Source of the DNA: Micromonospora sediminimaris
GTDB lineage: Bacteria; Actinomycetota; Actinomycetes; Mycobacteriales; Micromonosporaceae
DNA: 64,000 bases
Reading direction: 5' to 3'
Assembly: GCA_900112325.1 (NCBI GenBank)
Contig: FOLJ01000022.1
Span: 53,949 to 117,948 of the forward strand
Position numbers and translations under genes: made by a program. Positions 50,886 through 62,324 of the stretch are shown here, piece after piece (positions within the stretch are counted from its first letter, which is position 1; every line of letters starts with the position of its first letter). Under the pieces are notes generated by a model that did not search any database, had not been told where the DNA came from, and was given only the letters and a program-made list of their open reading frames with translations.

Positions 50886-51596
50886 TCAGCGGTTGGCCAG
50901 CATCTCGAACAGCTCCAGCCGGGCCGCGGCATCGCGGGCGATCAGGAAGCCGGCGATGCCCAGAACCCAGCCGAGCATGCTGCCCGAGGTGCGGACGATC
51001 CACGCGTTGAGCCGGGCCAGCACCGGCTCCACCCAACTCGGCCAGACCACCCGAGCACCGAGCAACAGCATCGCCGGCACCACCATGACCAGGCAGTAGC
51101 CGCCGAGCAGCGCCACGCTGGTGGGCACGGCCAGGCCGGAGGTGGTGAGCAGGCCCAGAGCGCCGAGGTACGGCAGCATCGTCGCCACCTCGGCCAGCGC
51201 CGCGAACAGCGCCAGCCCCACCAGCCAACGAGCCGACGAGTCACCGGCGGTCACCCGGTCACGCCAGCGCAACACCCGACCCGTACCGGTGCCACGCTTG
51301 CCGTCGTAACGAAAGCTCAGCACGAACAGGCCGACCCCGAGCACCAGCTGACCCCAGAGCACCGGCCGGTTGTCCAGCGCACCGCCCAGCAACTCGGCCA
51401 AGCCGCTGCCACCGAAGTACAGCAGCAACCCGACCACGAAGTAGAAGCCGGCGATGGTGCCGAGGTAGATCATCACCCGCCGGACGCTCACCGGCCCCGG
51501 AGCGAGCAGCAGCCACACCGGAATGAACAGGGTGCCGATGCTGGTGCTGTCCACCAGCGCCAGGCCGACGAGGGACAGCAGCAGGGCAACGCTCAT
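50886..51596 (-). CDS. GAP-family (Sap, sulfolipid-1-addressing-like) membrane protein
   Basis: A 236-residue integral membrane protein with about six helices. The N-terminal ALVDSTSIGTLFIPVWLLL motif (about 13-31) matches the GAP/Sap family, which mycobacteria use for exporting cell-wall lipids or peptidolipids. Its role outside mycobacteria is unknown. It is encoded on the opposite strand to fdhD, convergent with 21 bases between the stops. Confidence 0.8.
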   Translation of the reverse strand: MSVALLLSLVGLALVDSTSIGTLFIPVWLLLAPGPVSVRRVMIYLGTIAGFYFVVGLLLYFGGSGLAELLGGALDNRPVLWGQLVLGVGLFVLSFRYDGKRGTGTGRVLRWRDRVTAGDSSARWLVGLALFAALAEVATMLPYLGALGLLTTSGLAVPTSVALLGGYCLVMVVPAMLLLGARVVWPSWVEPVLARLNAWIVRTSGSMLGWVLGIAGFLIARDAAARLELFEMLANR

Positions 51597-51674
51597 GCCG
51601 TACCGGCGGCAAGCTCGGACATGCGGCGATTATCCGGCACCGCCGCCGGAGCGGTGACCCCGGTGCAGAGACGG

Positions 51675-52712
51675 TCATCGAGGGCGCCGTCGGGCGCGTC
51701 GCCTCGCCCGGCGCCGCGCTCTCGGCAGACCTGTCGCCGGCCAGCCGTCCAGCCGGGACGGCGGCACTCCCCGGCGGAGCAGATCGTCCAGCAGCACGGC
51801 GAGCGAGTAGTCGGGATGCTCGGCCAACACGCGTTCCAACGCCACCGCCGCCAACGCGCCCTGCCCGTCGCGCCAGGAGGCGAACGCGAGCAGCGCACCC
51901 GGAGCGGCGATCAGCTCCGGGTCGGCCCGGCGCAGCACCTCGGCCCAGAACGCAACGTCCTCGTCCCGGCCGTCGGTGCGTTCCCACGCGTGGTCGCGTA
52001 CCGGCAGGTGGGTCAGGAGCAGGCAGAGCCAGGCCACCTCGTCGTCGGTCAGCCGTTCGCCAGCGCGGTGCCGCCGCACCGTGGCCCGCAGCGCCGCCGT
52101 GCCGGCCGCCCGGAGCGCCCGAGCGCCGAGCAGATCGGTGGCGGGGGCGGCGGCCAACAGGTCGGTGAGCCGCTGCTGCGCCCGGTCGACCGCGTGCCGC
52201 ATCTCCTCCCCGCCGGCCGGGGCCACCTGCGCGGCGAGTGCCGCCCGGTCCGGTAGGGCCACCTGTCCGGCGAAGACCGCCGCCGCCGGCACCGCGCTGG
52301 CCTGCGGGTCGTACGGAGTGCCCTCCGGCGGGCAGCACTCCGGCTCCTCGCAGAGGTACGACCACCAGCGCCCGTCGGTGACCCGGAGCGCGTCGAGCAC
52401 GGCCAGCCCCGCCTCGGCCAGCGCGGCCCGGACGGCGTCCACCGCCGGGGTCACCCGGGCGGCCGGGCCGTAACCGACGACGGTGGCCGAGTCGGCACCC
52501 TGTCGGGCGGTCACCGCGGCGATGTGCTGACCGGGCTCGTAGGGGTCGGCGTCGCCGGGTAGATCGCCGCGCGCGGCGAAGACGATCCGCTTACCGGACA
52601 GCGCCACCACCACGATGCTGTCGGCGGGATGGAAGCCGAGCAGATACGGCACGGCGGCGATGAGGTCAGCGGGAGAGCGTACGGACAGTCGGGGCAGCTC
52701 GGTCGAGTTCAT
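51675..52712 (-). CDS. DUF4192 family protein
   Basis: A 345-residue actinobacterial protein of unknown function. The family core is RLSVRSPADLIAAVPYLLGF, HPADSIVVVALSGKRIVFAARGDLP, then VVGYGPAARVTPAVDAV and CCPPEGTPYDP (about 121-131). The C-terminus is an Arg-rich repeat (RARRRARRRARRRPR), likely to be disordered. ATG 52712 was preferred over 52766 because MNSTELPRLSVRSP is the normal opening and the upstream segment would cover the DnaA boxes. It is divergent from the fructosamine-kinase-like gene. Confidence 0.85.
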   Translation of the reverse strand: MNSTELPRLSVRSPADLIAAVPYLLGFHPADSIVVVALSGKRIVFAARGDLPGDADPYEPGQHIAAVTARQGADSATVVGYGPAARVTPAVDAVRAALAEAGLAVLDALRVTDGRWWSYLCEEPECCPPEGTPYDPQASAVPAAAVFAGQVALPDRAALAAQVAPAGGEEMRHAVDRAQQRLTDLLAAAPATDLLGARALRAAGTAALRATVRRHRAGERLTDDEVAWLCLLLTHLPVRDHAWERTDGRDEDVAFWAEVLRRADPELIAAPGALLAFASWRDGQGALAAVALERVLAEHPDYSLAVLLDDLLRRGVPPSRLDGWPATGLPRARRRARRRARRRPR

Positions 52713-52752
52713 GCAGGCAGCCTGCGAGCCAGGGATCGGGCGGCGCTGCCCC

Positions 52753-52778
52753 TGTGGACGACACACCGGTTATCCACA
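52753..52778. promoter_or_regulatory. Two facing DnaA boxes in a divergent promoter region
   Basis: TTATCCACA (52770-52778) is the perfect E. coli-type DnaA box. TGTGGACGA (52753-52761) is TCGTCCACA on the other strand. Eight bases separate them. The pair lies between the divergent DUF4192 (start 52712) and kinase (start 52906) genes. Confidence 0.6.
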
Positions 52779-52905
52779 GCTACACAACGTAGTTTCGCAG
52801 CTCACGCCCGATCGACCGTCACTTGTCTGAGCGCCGACCGAGCCGAAACGGTACGAGGGGTACGCGATGCACGTGATCGCTGTCGGTTAGCGATACGTTG
52901 CGGGG

Positions 52906-53820
52906 ATGGATCTGGCGTACCTGCGGGCGCATCCGGAGCAGTTGCCCACCTTCCTGACCCATCAGCGGATCCGGGAGACGCCGGTGTCCGGCGGCGACAT
53001 CTGTGCGGCTGCCCGGCTGACCCTTGACGACGGTCACTCGGTGTTCGCCAAGACCTGGCCGGAAGATGCGGAGCGGCCGGTGCCGGAGGGTTTCTTCGCC
53101 ACCGAGGCGGCCGGGCTGCGGTGGCTGCGCGAGGCCGATGCCGTCGCCGTACCGGAGGTGCTTGTCGCGTTGCCGGAACTGCTGGCGTTGGAATGGGTCG
53201 ACCCGGGTGAGCCGACTCCTGAGGCGGCCGACCGTTTCGGGCGGGAGCTGGCTGAGTTGCACCGGAATGGTGCCGATGCGTTCGGCGCGCGGTGGCCGGG
53301 GTTCATCGGTGCCCTGCCGGCGGACAACACGCCCCACGACGGCCCGTGGACGGAGTGGTTCGCCCGGACCAGACTGCTGCCCTACCTGCGCCGATCGGTC
53401 GACGGGGGTGCGCTGACCAGCGCCGACGCCACCCTGGTCGAGCAGGTCATCACCCGGATCGGCGAGTTCGGTGCTGACGAGCCGCCCGCCCGCATCCACG
53501 GTGACCTCTGGCCGGGCAATCTGCTCTGGGGCGATGACGACCGGGTCTGGCTGGTCGACCCGGCGGCGCACGGCGGGCACCGGGAAACCGACCTGGCCCA
53601 GTTGGCGCTCTTCGGCGGCCCTCCGCACCACGACCGGATCATGGCGGCGTACCAGGAGAGCTGGCCGCTGGCCGACGGGTGGCGAGCCCGGGTGCCACTG
53701 CATCAACTGCATCTGCTGCTCGTGCACACCGCGCTGTTCGGTGCGGCATACCGCGATTCGGTAACCAGGAGCGCCCGGGACGCCCTGAGCGGGGCGGGTC
53801 GCGCTACCGTCGACCGGTGA
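52906..53820 (+). CDS. Fructosamine kinase-family phosphotransferase
   Basis: A 304-residue FN3K/aminoglycoside-phosphotransferase-fold kinase. The invariant Lys is in VFAKTWPED (about 48), the catalytic loop is RIHGDLWPGNLLWGDD (about 196-211; HGDLWPGN), and the metal Asp is in VWLVDPAAHGGHRETDLA. Homologues phosphorylate ketoamine adducts on proteins (deglycation). ATG 52906 follows TACGTT (52894-52899) by 6 bases. The stop overlaps moaA by 4 bases. Confidence 0.9.
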   Translation: MDLAYLRAHPEQLPTFLTHQRIRETPVSGGDICAAARLTLDDGHSVFAKTWPEDAERPVPEGFFATEAAGLRWLREADAVAVPEVLVALPELLALEWVDPGEPTPEAADRFGRELAELHRNGADAFGARWPGFIGALPADNTPHDGPWTEWFARTRLLPYLRRSVDGGALTSADATLVEQVITRIGEFGADEPPARIHGDLWPGNLLWGDDDRVWLVDPAAHGGHRETDLAQLALFGGPPHHDRIMAAYQESWPLADGWRARVPLHQLHLLLVHTALFGAAYRDSVTRSARDALSGAGRATVDR

Positions 53821-54824
53821 GCCTGCCCCCGCCCACCGGCCTCGTCGACCGGTACGGCCGCGTCGCCCGGGACCTGCGGGTGTCGCTGACCGACAAGTGC
53901 AACCTGCGCTGCACCTACTGCATGCCCGCCGAGGGTCTGCCCTGGCTGGCCGGACCGCAGCTGCTCACCGACGACGAGGTGGTCCGGCTGATCCGGGTCG
54001 CGGTGTGCCGGCTCGGGGTCGACGAGGTGCGGTTCACCGGTGGTGAACCGCTCATCCGCCCCGGCCTGGTCGGCATCGTCGAAGCCGTCGCGGCCCTCGA
54101 ACCGCGACCCCGGATATCCCTGACCACGAACGGCATCGGCCTTGACCGGCTCGCCCCCGCGCTGCGTACCGCCGGTCTGGACCGGGTGAACGTCTCACTC
54201 GACACGCTGGACCGGGAACGCTTCACCCGGCTCACCCGCCGGGACCGGTTGGCCGACGTGCTGGCCGGCCTGGCCGGCGCGGCCGCCGCCGGGCTAACCC
54301 CAGTCAAGATCAACACGGTGCTGATGCGCGGCGTCAACGACGACGAGGCGCCGGCGCTGCTGCGCTTCGCCCTCGACCACGGCTACGAATTGCGGTTCAT
54401 CGAGCAGATGCCGCTGGACGCCCAGCACGGCTGGGACCGGGCGGCCATGGTGACCGCAGACGAGATCCTGGCCACGCTGCGGGCCGCGTACGACCTCGAC
54501 GCTGACCCGACCGAACGCGGCACCGCCCCCGCCGAGACCTGGCTGGTCGACGGTGGTCCGGCCCGGGTCGGCGTAATCGGCACGGTGACCCGGCCCTTCT
54601 GCGGCGACTGCGACCGGACCCGGCTCACCGCCGACGGGCAGATCCGCAACTGCCTGTTCGCCACCGACGAGTCGGACCTGCGCGGCGCGTTGCGGGCCGG
54701 AGCCGACGACGAGGAGCTTGCCCGCCGCTGGCGGGCGGCGACGCTTACCAAGCGGGCCGGGCACGGCATCGACGACCCGTCCTTCCTGCAACCGACCCGG
54801 CCGATGTCGGCCATCGGAGGCTGA
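53817..54824 (+). CDS. moaA: GTP 3',8-cyclase MoaA
   Basis: A 335-residue radical SAM enzyme that starts molybdopterin synthesis. The N-terminal 4Fe-4S cluster binds Cys28/32/35 in CNLRCTYC, the C-terminal cluster lies in FCGDCDRTRL and IRNCLF, and the protein ends in the conserved GG (SAIGG). FTGGEPLIRPGL is the SAM-binding segment. GTG 53817 overlaps the upstream stop by 4 bases, and TACCGT (53805-53810) lies 6 bases before it, so it may also have its own leaderless promoter. MoaD follows 2 bases on. Confidence 0.95.
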   Translation: MSLPPPTGLVDRYGRVARDLRVSLTDKCNLRCTYCMPAEGLPWLAGPQLLTDDEVVRLIRVAVCRLGVDEVRFTGGEPLIRPGLVGIVEAVAALEPRPRISLTTNGIGLDRLAPALRTAGLDRVNVSLDTLDRERFTRLTRRDRLADVLAGLAGAAAAGLTPVKINTVLMRGVNDDEAPALLRFALDHGYELRFIEQMPLDAQHGWDRAAMVTADEILATLRAAYDLDADPTERGTAPAETWLVDGGPARVGVIGTVTRPFCGDCDRTRLTADGQIRNCLFATDESDLRGALRAGADDEELARRWRAATLTKRAGHGIDDPSFLQPTRPMSAIGG

Positions 54825-54826
54825 CC

Positions 54827-55075
54827 ATGGCCAGCGTCACCGTCCGTTACTTCGCTGGGGCTCGGGCTGCGGCCGGCCGCGCTGAGGAGACCACCACCGC
54901 GGGCCGGTCGCTCGACGAATTGCTGGCGGAGCTGGCCGAGCGGCACGGCGGACGGTTGGTATCGGTGCTGGCGGTGTCGAGTTTCTTGATCGACGGCGTG
55001 ACCTGTCATGATCGGCAGCAGCCGCTGCCGGCCGGGGCGACGATCGACGTCCTGCCTCCCTTCGCCGGCGGCTGA
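54827..55075 (+). CDS. moaD: MoaD/ThiS-family sulfur carrier protein
   Basis: An 82-residue ubiquitin-fold protein ending in FAGG, the C-terminal GlyGly that is thiocarboxylated to carry sulfur for molybdopterin synthase. SVTVRYFAGARAAAGRAEE opens the fold, and DVLPPFAGG closes it. It is directly downstream of moaA by 2 bases, which supports molybdopterin rather than thiamine. No moaE, moaC or moeB lies in the window. Confidence 0.92.
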   Translation: MASVTVRYFAGARAAAGRAEETTTAGRSLDELLAELAERHGGRLVSVLAVSSFLIDGVTCHDRQQPLPAGATIDVLPPFAGG

Positions 55076-55087
55076 GGGGGATCCCAC

Positions 55088-56404
55088 GTGTTCGCGGTAC
55101 TCGGCTTCGTCACCACCCTGGCCGTGATCACCGGGCTGATCCATCTCTACCTGTGGAAACGCCTGGTGAAGGACACCACCACCGCCGGGCGCTGGCGGCG
55201 GGCCGGCACGGTCACCGCCGTGGTGCTGGCCCTGCTGGTGCCGGCGACGATGCTCGGCACCCGGGCCGGGATGTACTGGCTCGCCTGGCCGGGCTACCTC
55301 TGGCTCGCGCTGATGTTCTACCTGCTGGTGCTGCTCGTCGTGCTGGAAGTTCCGATGCTGGTGACGCGGCTGGCGCTGCGCCGCCGGTCGACCCTGGCCG
55401 CCCCGGAGCCGGTCCTGGTCGGCCCGGCCGCCACGCCCATTGCTGGGCCGTCCGCCGACGAAGCGACCGCGGCCGAGGAGCCGGCCGCGCCGAGTGCACC
55501 GGCCCAGCCGACCGCCGACGGCACGACGGAGCGACCGGCCGCCGGCGCCGTCGGCCCCGACCACGATCCGGGCCGCCGCCTGCTGCTCGCCCGTGGTGCC
55601 GCGATCTTCGCCGGGCTCACCGCCACCGGCCTGGTCGGCTACGGCGTACGCACCGCGCTGGGGCCGCCCCGGCTGGACCGGGTGCAGATCCCGCTGGCCA
55701 AGCTGCCCCGCAGCATGGACGGTCTGCGCATCGCCACCGTCTCGGACATCCACATCGGCCCGCTGACCGGCCGGGCGCACACCGAGCGGATCGTGGCCGC
55801 GATCAACCGGCTGGACGCCGACATTGTCGCCGTGGTCGGCGATCTCGTCGACGGCACGGTCGCCGAGCTGGGCGACGACGCCGCACCACTGCGCGACCTG
55901 CGAGCACGCCATGGCAGCTACTTTGTCACCGGCAACCACGAGTACTACTCCGGGGTGGAGGAGTGGGTGGCCGAGGTGGACCGGCTCGGGCTGCGAGTGC
56001 TCCAGAATCGGCGGCTGGAGATCGCCGCCCGTGGCGGAGTGCTCGACCTGGCCGGCGTCAACGACGTCTCCGCCGTCGGCGACGGCGTCTCCGCGCCGCC
56101 TGACTACGACGCGGCGTTGGGCGACCGTGACCCGTCCCGACCGGTGGTGCTGCTGGCGCACCAGCCGGTCGCCGCGTTGGAGGCGGCCAGGTACGGGGTC
56201 GACCTGCAACTGTCCGGCCACACCCATGGCGGCCAGATCGTTCCCTTCAACCTGCTGGTCCGGCTCGAACAGCCGGTCGTCTCAGGGCTCGGTGAGGTGG
56301 ACGGGACGAAGGTCTACGTGACAAACGGCGCCGGCTTCTGGGGGCCGCCGGTACGGGTCGGCGCGGAGCCTCAGGTCACCCTGGTCGAGCTTCGTTCGGC
56401 ATAG
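55088..56404 (+). CDS. Membrane-anchored calcineurin-like metallophosphoesterase (YkuE/YaeI type)
   Basis: A 438-residue protein with about four N-terminal transmembrane segments (three in 1-110, one at about 165-185), a Pro/Ala/Glu-rich linker, and a C-terminal metallophosphoesterase domain: TVSDIHIGPLTGRAH, VAVVGDLVDGTV, TGNHEYYSG, LLAHQP, and LSGHTHGGQIVPFN, covering the dinuclear-metal ligands. Related enzymes act on UDP-2,3-diacylglucosamine-like or lipid phosphates. GTG 55088 is 12 bases after moaD, so it may be read through from that operon. Confidence 0.9.
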   Translation: MFAVLGFVTTLAVITGLIHLYLWKRLVKDTTTAGRWRRAGTVTAVVLALLVPATMLGTRAGMYWLAWPGYLWLALMFYLLVLLVVLEVPMLVTRLALRRRSTLAAPEPVLVGPAATPIAGPSADEATAAEEPAAPSAPAQPTADGTTERPAAGAVGPDHDPGRRLLLARGAAIFAGLTATGLVGYGVRTALGPPRLDRVQIPLAKLPRSMDGLRIATVSDIHIGPLTGRAHTERIVAAINRLDADIVAVVGDLVDGTVAELGDDAAPLRDLRARHGSYFVTGNHEYYSGVEEWVAEVDRLGLRVLQNRRLEIAARGGVLDLAGVNDVSAVGDGVSAPPDYDAALGDRDPSRPVVLLAHQPVAALEAARYGVDLQLSGHTHGGQIVPFNLLVRLEQPVVSGLGEVDGTKVYVTNGAGFWGPPVRVGAEPQVTLVELRSA

Positions 56405-56465
56405 CGCAGCTCACCTTCACGCGTGGCGACGCGCGGGAGCGCGGCCGGTCGTGACAGGATGCGGC

Positions 56466-59684
<3,219 letters not shown>

Positions 59685-59822
59685 CGGAGGGCGATCGGGT
59701 TGCCGACCGGCCGGGCAGTGTGGCACCGGTGACCTGCCGTAGGCACTACGGTGACGGTTGGCGGTGCCGGTGGTCGACCGGCCACCCACCGGCTTCACGG
59801 GACGGCTCAGGAGGGCGTGCGC

Positions 59823-60569
59823 ATGGCGAACTACGGACCACCGGGCCCAGGCCCGCAGCCGTGGCACGAGCCGCAGCCCGGCGAGCAGCCATGGCCCGAG
59901 CCACAGCCCGGCCAGGGGTACGGCCAGGACCAGGGCTACGGCCAGGGGTACGGAGGCGGCCAGGGCTACCGGTCCGGCGAGTCCTACGACGCCGCCGGGC
60001 ACGGCGGCGGCCGGTACGGCACGACCGGGTCGGGACACCTTCCGCCGGATACCTGGGCGCAGTCCGCCTATCAGCACGATGCGGAAACCGGGTACGCCGG
60101 CGCCCCCACACCGCCGCCGCAGCGTCGACGCGGCCGGATGCTCGTCGTGCTGGCGGTGGTCCTGGTGCTGGTGCTGGGCGGTGCGACGGCGTTCTATCTG
60201 GTCGGGCGGGACGACCAGACACCGACTCCGGTGGCCGCACCGACCGAGGAGGTGGCGTCCACGCCGGACCCGCAGGGCGAGGAAGCCCCGCCCGACGATC
60301 CGGCCACCGCACCTTCCGCCGACCCCCGCTTCGTGCAGGCCGGGCAGTGCGTACGCAACGACGCCGCAGCCGGCGGCAAGCCCAGGCTGCTGCTCAGTGA
60401 GTGCGCGCCGAGGTCGTACGAGGTGCTGCGGCGTTTCGACGGTAAGACCGGCGGCGAGCGTGATGCCGAGGAGAAGTGCGCGGGGGTCGACGGCTACACC
60501 AACTGGTACTTCTACGACAGCGAGCTGGACTCGCTCGACTTCGTGCTCTGCCTCAAGCAGCGCGACTGA
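59823..60569 (+). CDS. LppU/SCO3897-like membrane-anchored protein with Gly/Gln/Tyr-rich N-terminus
   Basis: A 248-residue protein. Residues 1-95 are low-complexity, with GYGQ repeats and PQP motifs. One transmembrane helix (about 103-125) follows a basic QRRRGR. After a Thr/Pro/Glu linker (about 130-165), the C-terminal domain has QCVRNDAA, LLSECAPRSYEVL, EEKCAGVDGYTNWYFYDS and DFVLCLKQRD, with four spaced cysteines, as in LppU_SCO3897. The function is unknown. ATG 59823 has AGGAGGG upstream. A near-perfect terminator follows. Confidence 0.75.
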   Translation: MANYGPPGPGPQPWHEPQPGEQPWPEPQPGQGYGQDQGYGQGYGGGQGYRSGESYDAAGHGGGRYGTTGSGHLPPDTWAQSAYQHDAETGYAGAPTPPPQRRRGRMLVVLAVVLVLVLGGATAFYLVGRDDQTPTPVAAPTEEVASTPDPQGEEAPPDDPATAPSADPRFVQAGQCVRNDAAAGGKPRLLLSECAPRSYEVLRRFDGKTGGERDAEEKCAGVDGYTNWYFYDSELDSLDFVLCLKQRD

Positions 60570-60581
60570 CTACCGATTGCC

Positions 60582-60625
60582 AAAACTAGTGCTGTCTAGC
60601 TTGGAGGCTAGACAGCACTAGTTTT
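60582..60625. terminator. 19-bp perfect hairpin after the LppU-like gene
   Basis: AAAACTAGTGCTGTCTAGC (60582-60600) pairs fully with 60607-60625 across TTGGAG, followed by more T. It starts 13 bases after the stop and is the only stem here with AT-rich ends resembling a classical intrinsic terminator. The inner TGTCTAGC/GCTAGACA recurs in part at 60663-60683. Confidence 0.88.
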
Positions 60626-60663
60626 TGGTCGAGGGCAACACGCCGGTACCGCCGTCTATCCAT

Positions 60664-60703
60664 GTCTAGCCTCTCCTCTAGACGGCCCGATACTCTGCGA
60701 TGC
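60664..60703 (+). promoter_or_regulatory. Promoter with overlapping GTCTAG/CTAGAC inverted repeat
   Basis: TACTCT (60691-60696) is a -10 box 7 bases before the GTG at 60704. GTCTAG (60664-60669) and CTAGAC (60678-60683) flank an 8-base spacer where the -35 would lie, which suggests an operator. The half-site is shared with the terminator stem at 60593-60614. Confidence 0.5.
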
Positions 60704-61945
60704 GTGGATCCGGTCCGCAACCCGTACGCGCCGGGTGCCGGCCAGCGTCCGCCCGAACTCGCCGGGCGGGGGCGGGAGCTGGACGTCTTCGACATCGTGC
60801 TGGAACGCATCGCACGGGGCCGGCCGGAACGCAGCCTGATGCTCACCGGGCTACGCGGCGTCGGCAAGACCGTCCTGCTGAACACGTTGCGCTCCCAGGC
60901 CATCAACCGGCTCTGGGGCAGCGGCAAGATCGAAGCGCGACCGGATCAGTCGCTGCGCCGACCCATCGCCGCCGCGCTGCACATGGCAGTCCGGGAGTTG
61001 GCACCGAGGCACCGGGCACCGGAGCGGATCGACGCCTTCCTCGGGGTGCTCAAGGCCTTCGCCCAACGGGGCGCTCCGACCGGTCGCGGCGGGGCCGCTC
61101 CGAAACTGCGCGACCGTTGGCAGCCCGGCATCGACGTACCGGCGGCCAGCGGCCGGGCCGATTCGGGCGACATCGAGATCGACCTGGTGGAGCTGCTCAC
61201 CGATGCCGCCTCCGTCGCCAGCGACGTCGGCACCGGCGTCGCCATCTTCATCGACGAGATGCAGGACCTCGGCCCGGAGGACGTCTCCGCACTCTGCGCC
61301 GCCTGCCACGAGCTTTCGCAGCTCGGCGCGCCCCTGATCGTGGTCGGCGCCGGCCTGCCGCACCTGCCGGCGGTGCTGAGCGCGGCGAAGTCGTACTCCG
61401 AGCGGTTGTTCCGCTACCAACGCATCGACCGTCTCGACCGGATCGCCGCCGACCACGCGCTCTGCGCGCCGGCCGAGCGGGAGGACGTCGAGTACGAGGC
61501 GAAGGCCCTCGATCTGCTCTACGAGAAGTCCGGCGGGTATCCGTACTTCGTGCAGGCGTACGGGAAGGCCACCTGGGATCATGCGCCCCGGTCACCGATC
61601 ACCCCGGCCGACGTACGCGTCGCCGCACCGGAGGCCGAGGCGGAGCTGGCCGTCGGCTTCTTCGGCTCCCGCTTCGAGCGGGCCACTCCCGCCGAGCGGG
61701 AGTACATGCGCGCGATGGCGACGCTCTCGCTCGTCGAAGCGGAGACCGACGGCGGCGGCCGGGACGACATGGACGCCGCGGTGCCGACCTCGGAGATCGC
61801 CCGGGCCCTCGGCCGCAAACCCGCAAGCCTCTCCCCAGCCCGGGATGCGTTGATCAAGAAGGGGCTGATCTACTCCGGGGAGCGCGGCACGGTCGCCTTC
61901 ACCGTCCCGCACTTCGGCCGCTACCTGCGCACCCAACCCGTCTGA
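60704..61945 (+). CDS. AAA-type ATP-binding protein (ORC1/Cdc6-like, predicted STAND-type ATPase)
   Basis: A 413-residue P-loop ATPase. It has Walker A GLRGVGKT (about 50-57), Walker B VAIFIDEMQDLG (about 181-192), and an arginine-rich sensor region. A C-terminal winged-helix-like segment (about 335-405: VPTSEIARALGRKPASLSPA, LIKKGLIYSGERGTVAFTVP) may bind DNA. It resembles the stand-alone ATP-binding proteins common in actinobacteria. GTG 60704 was chosen over 60662 because TACTCT is 7 bases upstream. The function is unknown. Confidence 0.8.
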   Translation: MDPVRNPYAPGAGQRPPELAGRGRELDVFDIVLERIARGRPERSLMLTGLRGVGKTVLLNTLRSQAINRLWGSGKIEARPDQSLRRPIAAALHMAVRELAPRHRAPERIDAFLGVLKAFAQRGAPTGRGGAAPKLRDRWQPGIDVPAASGRADSGDIEIDLVELLTDAASVASDVGTGVAIFIDEMQDLGPEDVSALCAACHELSQLGAPLIVVGAGLPHLPAVLSAAKSYSERLFRYQRIDRLDRIAADHALCAPAEREDVEYEAKALDLLYEKSGGYPYFVQAYGKATWDHAPRSPITPADVRVAAPEAEAELAVGFFGSRFERATPAEREYMRAMATLSLVEAETDGGGRDDMDAAVPTSEIARALGRKPASLSPARDALIKKGLIYSGERGTVAFTVPHFGRYLRTQPV

Positions 61946-62080
61946 CCCAGGCCGCCGGCCGCCCGATCCGTGGCAGCCCAGCAACCCCACCCCGGCGTGT
62001 CGGACACCTGCACTGCCACAGATCCGATGGGCGGCAGGGCTGATTCAGATCGAGACGGGCACCTGGTCGACGCAGACAGC

Positions 62081-62115
62081 GGGAAAGCCCTCGGCCGGGC
62101 GGCCGGGGGCTTCCC
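62081..62115. terminator. GC-rich hairpin between the ATPase and DUF397 genes
   Basis: GGGAAAGCCC (62081-62090) pairs with GGGGGCTTCCC (62105-62115) with one bulge, and an inner CGGCC/GGCCG extends the stem. It lies 9 bases beyond the DUF397 stop on the minus strand. Confidence 0.65.
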
Positions 62116-62123
62116 GAGGTACG

Positions 62124-62324
62124 TCAGGCGGTCGGGCGGGCGGCCTTTGCCAGCTCGACGAAGCCGCGCCACGCCGCTGGTCGGAAGCTGAGCGTGCCGC
62201 CGGCCCGGTCCTTGGTGTCCCGGACCAGGACGACGCCGGGAAGGTTGTCGGCGACCTCGACACAAGCGCCGCCGTTGTTGCCGCTCTTGCTGCTCTTGCG
62301 CCACTGCGCGCCGGTCATGTCCAT
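62124..62324 (-). CDS. DUF397 domain protein
   Basis: A 66-residue DUF397 protein: WRKSSKSGNNGGACVEVAD, VLVRDTKDRAGGTLSF, WRGFVELAKA. Such proteins act with XRE/DUF5753 regulators, as toxin-like or anti-regulator partners in the BldB/WhiJ-type modules of Streptomyces. ATG 62324 overlaps the upstream HTH gene by 10 bases, so the two are coupled. Confidence 0.88.
   Translation of the reverse strand: MDMTGAQWRKSSKSGNNGGACVEVADNLPGVVLVRDTKDRAGGTLSFRPAAWRGFVELAKAARPTA

Noticed and set aside
51675..51725. Arg-rich DUF4192 tail as a nuclear-localisation-like or frameshifted end
   Set aside because: The frame is continuous and such Arg-rich tails arise easily from CGC/CGG runs in GC-rich DNA.
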